Assembly: GCA_944323255.1 (NCBI GenBank)
Contig: CALURU010000007.1
Span: forward strand, 1-64,000
DNA length: 64,000 nucleotides
From: Candidatus Gastranaerophilales bacterium
Lineage (GTDB): Bacteria > Cyanobacteriota > Vampirovibrionia > Gastranaerophilales > Gastranaerophilaceae
Direction of reading: 5' to 3'
Positions within the stretch are counted from its first letter, which is position 1, and the number at the start of each line of letters is the position of its first letter. Of the stretch, positions 33,553 through 41,525 are shown piece by piece. The notes under the pieces were generated by a model that saw only the letters and a list, made by a program, of their open reading frames with translations, had not been told where the DNA came from and made no database searches. Both the position numbers and the translations under genes were made by a program.

Positions 33553-34302
33553 ATGTCAATTTATTCTTTTAAAATCACAAAAGGAAAATATCAGCTTTCA
33601 CTTACCACTACTGATAAAGATTTAATAGTAGATCAATTTGCAAAATGGATAAGAAAGGCTTCTGAATACGTGCAAAAGCACAAGGTTCAGCAGTGCAAAG
33701 AAATCGTAAATTCTCAAATCAATGCTGAAAAAGAAATTACACAAAAAAAGATCGATGAACAGCTGCAAAGAATGCCTAAATCTGAACCGGTAGAACAACC
33801 GCAGGTAAATGATACAAACAAAAATCTTGATATTTTTTACGCACCGGGTAATAACCTTCCCGAAGAAAATCAACAACAGACTCAAGTAGAAGAGGAAAAA
33901 ACAACTTTACCGGAAGTTACACCGGCAGATACAGGGTTTGATAATATTCTGGAAAAGTCAATGCAGACTCCTCAAACCGAATTGTCGTTTAAACCAAACC
34001 CGACAATAAAAAAAGATAATGCTTTTATTAATTTTATATCAACTAAGCCTATTGAAAAGAAAATTGATTATCTGCTTATGACTGCTTATTATTTTACACA
34101 GTATGAGCAAAAACCAAGATTTACGCTTAAACAGCTTAATGCAAAATTAATGCAAAATATTGCTGTTATTATTGATCATAGTGTTCTGCAAGAAGCCATC
34201 AACAGGGATTATATAGAATGTCTGCCTGATTTAACAGGGCTTGTCGGGGCTTCCGAATACAGACTTACAGCTTACGGAGAGAAAGTTCTTTTAGATGACT
34301 AA
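33553..34302 (+). CDS. hypothetical protein, 249 aa
   Basis: Three parts: an N-terminal module like the preceding 40-aa protein (residues 1-35), a charged, Gln/Pro-rich disordered middle (about 60-150), and a C-terminal helical domain (about 155-249) with KPIEKKIDYLLMTAYYFTQY and LTAYGEKVLLDD, winged-helix-like in character. No signal peptide. Its stop overlaps the mnmA start (ATGACTAA). Confidence 0.7.
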   Translation: MSIYSFKITKGKYQLSLTTTDKDLIVDQFAKWIRKASEYVQKHKVQQCKEIVNSQINAEKEITQKKIDEQLQRMPKSEPVEQPQVNDTNKNLDIFYAPGNNLPEENQQQTQVEEEKTTLPEVTPADTGFDNILEKSMQTPQTELSFKPNPTIKKDNAFINFISTKPIEKKIDYLLMTAYYFTQYEQKPRFTLKQLNAKLMQNIAVIIDHSVLQEAINRDYIECLPDLTGLVGASEYRLTAYGEKVLLDD

Positions 34303-35332
34303 ACGTATAGCAGTTGCTCTCTCAGGAGGCATAGACAGCAGCGTTACAGCTTTATTACTAAAACAGCAGGGATATGAGGTTATTGGTGTTACAGCCAGAA
34401 CTACAAATAACACTGATTCTGAGATCGTTATAGAAAATGCCCGCAAAGTCGCTGAAGAACTCGACATTGGTTTTTTCCCAGTCGATGTCACTGATATTTT
34501 TAATGAAAAGGTTATAAAATATTTTGAAACCACTTATGCAGCCGGAAAAACTCCTAACCCTTGCATTATGTGCAACAAATATATGAAATGGGGAGCTTTA
34601 TTTGACTATGCAGTACAAGAGCTTGGTGCTGACTACATTGCAACGGGGCATTATGCAAAAATAAAAGAATCTGAAGGCTATTTTAAGCTATATCCTGCAT
34701 CTGATGAGCACAAAGACCAGCTGTATTTTTTGTTTCTTTTAGATCAAGAACATTTGAGCAAAACTCTTTTCCCTCTGGCGGATTACAAAAAAGAAACTGT
34801 AAAGCAAATTGCATGCAAGTATAATTTGCCAAGCAAGTCCTCTAAAGAAAGTCAGGACATTTGTTTTATTAAAGCTCCTATGACAACAAAAAAATATCTG
34901 AATAATATTTTCACTCCGCACAAAGGAGTTTTTGCAGATAAGTCAACAGGAAAAATTCTCGGCGAACACAACGGTTTCTGGCAGTACACGATAGGACAAA
35001 GAAAGGGTATCGGGCTTGCAGCACCGGAAGCTCTGTATGTAGTTGATATAGATGCTTCCAGAAACATTGTATATGTCGGCTACAAGAATATGCTATTCTC
35101 AGAAGAGCTTACCCTCACAAACTTCAACTGGAGCTATCCGCAAAAAGACGCCAAATTTGAGGCTCTTGCAAAAATTCGCTACAACATGAAATCTACTCCT
35201 GTTGAAGTTGAAGTTAACAATAATACGGTAAAAATACATTTTCCTCAAAAAGTATCAGCTATAGCACCGGGACAAGCCTGCGTTTTGTACGACAAAACAG
35301 ATGGGCATCTGCTTGGCGGAAGCTTTATTTAG
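34295..35332 (+). CDS. mnmA: tRNA-specific 2-thiouridylase MnmA
   Basis: Inserts sulfur at position 2 of the wobble uridine in Lys, Glu and Gln tRNAs. 345 residues. PP-loop ATPase motif SGGIDSS (residues 10-16), first catalytic cysteine in PNPCIMCNKYMKWG, second in KESQDICFIK, and YTIGQRKGIGL are visible. The ATG overlaps the previous gene by 8 nt with no separate ribosome binding site, so expression depends on translational coupling. Confidence 0.95.
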   Translation: MTKRIAVALSGGIDSSVTALLLKQQGYEVIGVTARTTNNTDSEIVIENARKVAEELDIGFFPVDVTDIFNEKVIKYFETTYAAGKTPNPCIMCNKYMKWGALFDYAVQELGADYIATGHYAKIKESEGYFKLYPASDEHKDQLYFLFLLDQEHLSKTLFPLADYKKETVKQIACKYNLPSKSSKESQDICFIKAPMTTKKYLNNIFTPHKGVFADKSTGKILGEHNGFWQYTIGQRKGIGLAAPEALYVVDIDASRNIVYVGYKNMLFSEELTLTNFNWSYPQKDAKFEALAKIRYNMKSTPVEVEVNNNTVKIHFPQKVSAIAPGQACVLYDKTDGHLLGGSFI

Positions 35333-35344
35333 CTTTATCCAGAA

Positions 35345-38293
35345 CTATATAAGTTTTTTAAGCTGGAAATACTTCTGACCGTTTTTGGAAGCTTTTATTA
35401 CATCCATTATCATATCTTCCATTATGTTCAATTCTTCTTTTTTGTCAGCAGACAAAGCGTTCTTCCAGGATTTTAAAGCTTTTCTGAATTCTTCACCATC
35501 TACCATACAATCATCTGTGCCTATAAGTTTAGAATATTTATCAGTGAACCATTCGTTAAACCCTCTGAAAGCTTCTGTTATCATATCAGAAACAATTTGA
35601 GCATTAGTAAGAATTACATCCATATCTTTGAATACAGATTCATAGAATTTAGCAGACTTAATATTGGCAGCATTAGAGATTTTACCTGTATTAAACCCGA
35701 AACCGCAATATTCAACTCCTCTTTTTGCCGCTTCACTTGCTTGTGCAAGATCTTGAACTATACCGTAAGAACCGTCCATTCCAAAAAACAGTTTTTCGCA
35801 AGAATACCCGCCATACGAACAGACAAGCGCTGTAAACATTGCTTCAAACGGATAATCATTGTTATCGCTTTTACCCTCAAACACTGCCCCGAGGAAATTT
35901 CCCCTCGGATCAAGGGTTATAAAATTAACATCCCTACCCTGATGCCAAGGTTTTCCCTTACGCTGTAGAATATCGTTCATTACTTCAAGATTTGTTGCAT
36001 GCCCGCATTCATGCGAAGTTGTAGCCTGCTTATTAAACTCAGGCATTTCCGGGCGGGATGTTCTTCCGGTTATTAACTGCAAATACGCTTCTATAAAATC
36101 GCCCATTGAAGCTTTTTGTTTATTTCGCTCGTACATTATCTGTTTTGTTTTATCTATAAGTGATTTTATTTCTACAAATGACATATATTCAGTAAGCTTC
36201 ACTAAATTTTTAAGAAACATTTCTTTTGTTTCATTTTTTTTGTACATAATAGGAAGCCCGACTTCATTTATTTGATTTACAAGCGTTTCTTTTCTTGATT
36301 TTTTATTGTATGCAGGCGTATCTACAGCAACAAATTGATTAAAACCTCTTATGTACTTAGGAATATCATAAGCATAATATTCATCTGCAGAACCCATTAC
36401 CAGAATACTTACATCTTCATCCTTAACCTCTTCCATTTCATTTGATAATTGAGACATAGCCTGTTTATAACCGGTAATATACGGACCGGATAATGCGAAT
36501 TCCTCAAAATTATTTATGAAAATAATCGCTGTCTTATTAGGATTCTGGCGTGCTGCATTCTTTGCCTCCGAGAAAATACGCTTCATCATCCCTTTTGGAG
36601 AATCCGTAATCACACCGTCATCATTTCTTTCATAAGTTGCAAAATCCGACGTATCAATTGATACAAAAGGTATTTTTGCCTCCCCTGCAATAGTTTCTGC
36701 AGTATATTTTCTACCGGATCCGGATTCATTGTCCTTTGAATATATAATTATACCTCTTGTTCCAATTTTGCCTGTACGAATTTGTCTTACTAATGCTTCA
36801 ACGTCTTTTCTGGTTGTTTCTTTTCCATAAAAATTGTTCAAAGTTTTTCCTGTATCATAAATAATATTATCGTTATTATTTTTATTGAAAAGTTCGTACC
36901 CTGCCTGTGCAAATTCATCCACATCCTGGGTTGTAATCTTACTTTTTGAATTGCCATAATATTTTGAGATGCGTTTCATCAAATCAATAGCTTTATCCGG
37001 AAAAATTCCGTTTATATTTGCTGCATGATATATTGCCCTATCCTTTGCATCTCTGGTAAATGGAGTTTTAACCTCTTGCAGCATTTTTTTATTAAGCATA
37101 CCCTTTGCTTCATATGCTTGGATCTGCGGAATAGAGTAGGTTACCATATTATTAAATATAGACTCAAAAATCGGATCATTCTTTATCTTGTAAAATAAAT
37201 CATTGCTCTGGAATAAAACCAGCTGTAACTTATCATTTGTAGCAGCTACTATCTGAGCAAGAGTATTAAATGGCACCATGCTATCCTCACCGCTTTGCGA
37301 AGAATTTACAAGCAGATTATCCAGTTTCAACATAACAACTTTCTGCTTGTCCGGCTCGATAGAAGCTAATTCACTAACCTCACTTAACGCTGTATCTGAA
37401 GAAATATTATCACTAAAGACATATATTACAGTATTTTTATTATTAAAAGAACCGTATTTTGGCTGATTAATCGTTTTTATAATACTGGAAGTTAACCTGT
37501 CAGCTTCTTTTGTGTTTTTATAAGTTATTGTTAAATTTGAACCTAATGCTAATTTATTCCAAACATCGATAGCTCTGGAATTATAGACCTTCATATAGTT
37601 CTTTGAAATATCTTCAATGTTTTTATACGCTGCATAACTCAAAGCCTGCTTTAAAAATTCGGACGGATAAAGAATTTTACTATAAATCATATTATTTATC
37701 GCAGAACCCAAAAGTATATGAGAATCTATATTATTATGATTTTTTTCACCAATATCCTTCAGCATGTCCTGCAAGTCCGGAGATAATTTCAACCCCTCGC
37801 TTCCTACATTGTCGGATGCAGGAATTTCGTTCAGAGCTTCCAAGTTATCTTCTTGCAAGTACGTTAAAATAGCCTTAAAGTGAGCTCTGCCACTTGCTTT
37901 AGAAATCAAGTTTGTTTTTGCATAATCATTGGCAATTTTATTTAGAGGAGAAACTGATTCTATCATGCCGGTATCAAAAATCTCGTCATCAAAGGCTTCC
38001 AATGCAGCTATAGTCTCTTCTATAGCTGCTTCTAATATATGCTGGGGCATTATTTCCGCATGTTTATACTTCTGTGCAATTTCACCTGCGTGTTCCAGCA
38101 ATTGTTTTGCATCTTCCGTGTAATTAAGCGGTTTTTCTGATGCCTTAAAAGAAATGTAACTTTTCGGAACGCCATGCAAAGTACTGATACTTGAATTTTC
38201 TGAACCTGTTACCTGATTGCGAGGGCTAATTACACTTCGATTTCTAATATAAAGCGGAATTACCTTATCCGTTGCACTAATACCTGATATCAC
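35345..38293 (-). CDS. Clp-N / degenerate AAA / FtsH-like M41 peptidase chimera
   Basis: 982 residues, GTG start with AAGGAG 7 nt upstream. Residues about 55-220 resemble the double helical Clp N-domain (AKQLLEHAGEIAQKYKHAEI, PQHILEAAI). About 240-470 look like a Clp D1 ATPase without Walker A but with the D1 end motif FPDKAIDLMKRI (431-442). About 485-740 resemble the FtsH ATPase: the Walker A region reads ESGSGRKYT (523-531), Walker B reads IFINNFEEF (591-599), and IAGEAKIPFVSID follows as in FtsH. From 755 an M41 peptidase keeps zinc motif HECGH (761-765) and VQDLAQASEAAK (846-857) with the third ligand Asp. No membrane segment is seen. It is predicted to be a soluble zinc protease with impaired or absent ATPase activity. 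Confidence 0.8.
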   Translation of the reverse strand: MISGISATDKVIPLYIRNRSVISPRNQVTGSENSSISTLHGVPKSYISFKASEKPLNYTEDAKQLLEHAGEIAQKYKHAEIMPQHILEAAIEETIAALEAFDDEIFDTGMIESVSPLNKIANDYAKTNLISKASGRAHFKAILTYLQEDNLEALNEIPASDNVGSEGLKLSPDLQDMLKDIGEKNHNNIDSHILLGSAINNMIYSKILYPSEFLKQALSYAAYKNIEDISKNYMKVYNSRAIDVWNKLALGSNLTITYKNTKEADRLTSSIIKTINQPKYGSFNNKNTVIYVFSDNISSDTALSEVSELASIEPDKQKVVMLKLDNLLVNSSQSGEDSMVPFNTLAQIVAATNDKLQLVLFQSNDLFYKIKNDPIFESIFNNMVTYSIPQIQAYEAKGMLNKKMLQEVKTPFTRDAKDRAIYHAANINGIFPDKAIDLMKRISKYYGNSKSKITTQDVDEFAQAGYELFNKNNNDNIIYDTGKTLNNFYGKETTRKDVEALVRQIRTGKIGTRGIIIYSKDNESGSGRKYTAETIAGEAKIPFVSIDTSDFATYERNDDGVITDSPKGMMKRIFSEAKNAARQNPNKTAIIFINNFEEFALSGPYITGYKQAMSQLSNEMEEVKDEDVSILVMGSADEYYAYDIPKYIRGFNQFVAVDTPAYNKKSRKETLVNQINEVGLPIMYKKNETKEMFLKNLVKLTEYMSFVEIKSLIDKTKQIMYERNKQKASMGDFIEAYLQLITGRTSRPEMPEFNKQATTSHECGHATNLEVMNDILQRKGKPWHQGRDVNFITLDPRGNFLGAVFEGKSDNNDYPFEAMFTALVCSYGGYSCEKLFFGMDGSYGIVQDLAQASEAAKRGVEYCGFGFNTGKISNAANIKSAKFYESVFKDMDVILTNAQIVSDMITEAFRGFNEWFTDKYSKLIGTDDCMVDGEEFRKALKSWKNALSADKKEELNIMEDMIMDVIKASKNGQKYFQLKKLI

Positions 38294-38443
38294 TTCTTTT
38301 CTCCTTAATAATCTATACTTTATTAAAGCCTCTAATTATATATTTTGCTAATCCACACTAAAAAATTTACAATTAGTAATAGTTAATCGATTTAAAAATT
38401 ATACATGTTATAATGTGATTATTATTTTGTAAGGAGAAAGTTA

Positions 38444-38773
38444 ATGAACACTGCTACTATCATAGGAAGAGCCGGACAGGATGCTGAAATAAAATACTTT
38501 GAATCCGGAAAAGTTAAGACAACATTCTCTCTAGCCGTCGGCAGATGGGATTCAAAAACCAAAGAAGAAGTTACAGACTGGTATAATATAGAAGTTTGGG
38601 ACAAGCAGGCTGAATTTGCCGGAGAATACATAAAAAAAGGTCGCCAGGTTGTAGTTGACGGCAGAATTTCTATCAGCAAATGGACAGACCAAACCGGTGA
38701 AGAAAGAGAAAGATTTCTTATTATTGCAAATACCGTAAGATTATTAGGATCAAAAAGAGACGCTGAACAATGA
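38444..38773 (+). CDS. ssb: single-stranded DNA-binding protein, short form
   Basis: 109 residues with an OB-fold: MNTATIIGRAGQDAEIKYFE, WYNIEVWDKQAEFAGEYIKK, GRQVVVDGRISISKW. It ends SKRDAEQ just after the OB-fold, without the Gly-rich linker and acidic DDDIPF-type tip that bind partner proteins. AAGGAG lies before the ATG; the stop overlaps the kinase gene by 4 nt. Confidence 0.92.
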   Translation: MNTATIIGRAGQDAEIKYFESGKVKTTFSLAVGRWDSKTKEEVTDWYNIEVWDKQAEFAGEYIKKGRQVVVDGRISISKWTDQTGEERERFLIIANTVRLLGSKRDAEQ

Positions 38774-40074
38774 TATTATCAGACATAGTGGGAATAATTG
38801 CCGATGATTTGACAGGAGCTAATGATACTGCTCTGCAATTTCACTTGAGAGGAGCTAATACAAAAATACTTCTGGATAGTGAATACACTCCTTACAACAA
38901 AGGCGAAACCGAGGTTTGGGCTATCTCGACGGAGTCTAGAAATATTGAACCTAAAGCTGCTGTTGAAAAAGTTGAAAAAGCAGTTAAGTCTTTTATGGAG
39001 AATTTTTCTTTTGAATATTATTACAAAAAGATTGATTCTACGCTAAGAGGAAATATTGCAAGAGAAACTCTTACAATGCTCAATATTCTCGAGTATGATG
39101 CTGCAATTATAATTCCGGCATTTCCTCAGGAAGGCAGAATAACCGTAGGCGGCTATCACCTTTTGAAAGGTGTGCCGATAGGAAGAACAGAAATTGCAAT
39201 GGATCCGCACTCTCCGATTTTAGAATCCCATATTCCTACTTTGCTTCGTTCTCAACTCGACGAGAAAGAAAAAGATATTGTAGGTACAATAGATCTAAAA
39301 ACTATTATGAACGGAGCCGGTCCAATCCTGATAAAAATAAATGAATTGATAAAGGATGGCAAAAAATTAATTATTGCAGATTCAACCTCTATTACAGATA
39401 TTGAACAGCTTGCGCTTGCAATCAAAAAGTGTGAAAAGAAGCTGCTTCCGACAGGTACAGCAGCAGGTGCACAGGTTCTTGGCAAATGCTGGCTTGCAGG
39501 TATTGAAAGAACAAGAGAACCTATTAAACTGGAAAAACTGCCTAAACTTATCGTATCCGGAACTGCTACTAATATTACGGCAGAACAAATTAGTAAACTT
39601 GAACAGGCTGACGATTATGATAATGTTAACTTTATACCATTAGAAACTGCCGATATACTGGATGGAGTTGATAACGATATAGTCGATCGAATTGTCACTA
39701 ACCTGAAAAGCGGAGTTACTGTAACAGTTCACACATCTCATCTGATTGCTAACTTTGACGGTTTCTCGGATGATTCTTTTAACGCAGAACTTACTAAGGA
39801 CAAACTTTCAATTAAAATTACCGATTATCTCGCAGAATTAACAAGAAGAGTTTTGGAACAAATAAATGCGGTACTTATTACACTTGGCGGCGAAACTTCA
39901 TACAAATGCTGCAAGGCAATAAATTCCAACGAATTAAAACTGGTAGACGAAGTAGCGCCTGCTATATCTCTTTGTTCCGATGAATACGGAAGGTGGATTG
40001 TTACAAAATCAGGTAATTTGGGAAATACCAGAACCTTAATAGAAATTTTAGACTATTTTAAACATCATGAATAA
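38770..40074 (+). CDS. four-carbon acid sugar kinase family protein
   Basis: 434 residues. N-terminal IADDLTGANDTALQFHLRGA and YYKKIDSTLRGNIARET identify the DUF1537 (DtnK/DenK/OtnK) family of kinases that phosphorylate D-threonate, D-erythronate or 3-oxo-tetronate. The C-terminal nucleotide-binding half has LITLGGETSYKCCKAI. It overlaps the PdxA-like gene by 8 nt, the usual partner, which supports a catabolic role on four-carbon acid sugars. Confidence 0.88.
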   Translation: MILSDIVGIIADDLTGANDTALQFHLRGANTKILLDSEYTPYNKGETEVWAISTESRNIEPKAAVEKVEKAVKSFMENFSFEYYYKKIDSTLRGNIARETLTMLNILEYDAAIIIPAFPQEGRITVGGYHLLKGVPIGRTEIAMDPHSPILESHIPTLLRSQLDEKEKDIVGTIDLKTIMNGAGPILIKINELIKDGKKLIIADSTSITDIEQLALAIKKCEKKLLPTGTAAGAQVLGKCWLAGIERTREPIKLEKLPKLIVSGTATNITAEQISKLEQADDYDNVNFIPLETADILDGVDNDIVDRIVTNLKSGVTVTVHTSHLIANFDGFSDDSFNAELTKDKLSIKITDYLAELTRRVLEQINAVLITLGGETSYKCCKAINSNELKLVDEVAPAISLCSDEYGRWIVTKSGNLGNTRTLIEILDYFKHHE

Positions 40075-41002
40075 TTATGAAAATAAAATTATTATAACAA
40101 CAGGAGATCCAAATGGTATCGGAGCAGAAGTTACGATTAAAGCTCTGAATCTTCTTAACCTGCCTTCTAAAGATATTGTTATTATTTCCAACTCAAAAGT
40201 TTTAAATACTTACGGGAGTATTAACAATAAATACGAAATCATTGAAATTGATTATCCGCAGAAAGTTATTCCGGGAGAAGTTTCTGCATCAGCAGGGGAC
40301 TTTGCCTTTAAAGCTTTAAAAAAAGCGTGCGAACTCAAACCAAAATTTATTGTAACCGCTCCCACTTCAAAAGAAGCAATGAGCATTGCAGGGCACGAAT
40401 ACAAGGGGCAAACAGAAATTTTGGAGAAATTTCTTGCACATGACGGGCAAAAAGCTGAAATGCTCTTTGTCTCAAAAGATTTCAGGGTTCTTTTATTGAC
40501 AAGACACTGTGCATTAAAAGACATCAGCAATCTTATAACAAAAGAATTAATCATAGAAAAAACAGAACGGCTAAGAAGCTTTTTCCAGAACAAATTAATG
40601 ATCAAAAAGCCTTCTTTTGCGCTCTGTTCTTTAAATCCACATGCTGGAGAAAACGGAATTATCGGCACAGAAGAGCAGGAAAAAATTCTTCCAGCAATTG
40701 AAGCAGTACGCAAACGAGGAATAAATATCACCAACCCACTGCCTGCTGATACACTGTTTGTAAACGCTGTACAAAATTATATCAAGGGCGATAAAATACC
40801 ATACGACTGCTATATAGCCTGCTACCACGATCAGGGATTAATCCCGATAAAAGCTATCGCCTCCAATAAAACAGTTAACATGACAATAGGACTTGATATA
40901 ATAAGAACCTCACCAAGCCATGGAACAGCTTTTGATATTGCCGGGAAAAATATTGCAAACCCGGAATCCATGATTGAAGCTATCAAATATTGCCTTTACT
41001 AA
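40067..41002 (+). CDS. PdxA2-type 4-phospho-D-threonate/erythronate dehydrogenase
   Basis: 311 residues of the PdxA family. TTGDPNGIGAEVTIKAL, the metal-binding histidine in LLTRHCALKDIS, YHDQGLIPIKAI and RTSPSHGTAFDIAGK are visible. PdxA enzymes oxidise 4-phospho-hydroxythreonine in B6 synthesis; the PdxA2 branch oxidises four-carbon acid sugar phosphates. The tight coupling to the DUF1537 kinase favours PdxA2, but true PdxA cannot be excluded from sequence alone. Confidence 0.85.
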   Translation: MNNYENKIIITTGDPNGIGAEVTIKALNLLNLPSKDIVIISNSKVLNTYGSINNKYEIIEIDYPQKVIPGEVSASAGDFAFKALKKACELKPKFIVTAPTSKEAMSIAGHEYKGQTEILEKFLAHDGQKAEMLFVSKDFRVLLLTRHCALKDISNLITKELIIEKTERLRSFFQNKLMIKKPSFALCSLNPHAGENGIIGTEEQEKILPAIEAVRKRGINITNPLPADTLFVNAVQNYIKGDKIPYDCYIACYHDQGLIPIKAIASNKTVNMTIGLDIIRTSPSHGTAFDIAGKNIANPESMIEAIKYCLY

Positions 41003-41525
41003 AAAGCGCAAAAATACTTTAAAATGAGCATTACAATGTTATTGTTAATGCTTGCTTATAATTTATATATTATACAAATTGCTCCGGAAGTATGTAAACA
41101 TTTGTAACGATTTAACATACAAAGTGTTATAAAAGTATGAACATGTGGAATATATAATAGTACAAGGATATGTGATCTGAATGGAATTAATGGTAGACTT
41201 GACGGAAAATAAAAATACCTCTATGCTTTCCCTGCAAGGCTTTCAGCTATTAGGCAGGGGGGGGGTAAAACCCGCTTGTAGAGACGGTTTTACCCGAATT
41301 GAATTAGTTGAGAAGGAAGCATTAACTTACTCTGTCTTGTGCTGGTTAGTCACTTCCCCTCGCCCCTTGAGGGAGGGGGTTCACGCCAAAGGTGCAATAT
41401 CATTTTTTGTTACAATATATTGCGAAATGTAACAATTTTGTTAAATTTATTCAAGTTTTTGACAAATATGCCGTTATACATAAAGTACATAAATTTTATT
41501 ACATGTAAATAAGAAAGGAGACAAC
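41003..41525. repeat. 523-nt gap with the right inverted-repeat arm
   Basis: Holds the arm at 41141-41295, then CCCCTCGCCCCTTGAGGGAG (about 41356-41375) and AT-rich sequence before the ribosome binding site AAAGGAG of the coiled-coil gene. A short frame over 41181-41432 is repeat-derived and not called. Confidence 0.75.
41141..41295 (+). repeat. right arm of the 155-161 bp inverted repeat
   Basis: Starts ACATGTGGAATATATAATAG and ends at the GGTTTTACCC palindrome; nine Gs at 41257-41265. See the left arm at 33129-33289. Confidence 0.88.

Noticed and set aside
41181..41432. 83-aa frame within the inverted-repeat arm
   Set aside because: It spans a repeat, a poly-G tract and a GC-rich palindrome; the other arm breaks the frame, so it is repeat-derived.
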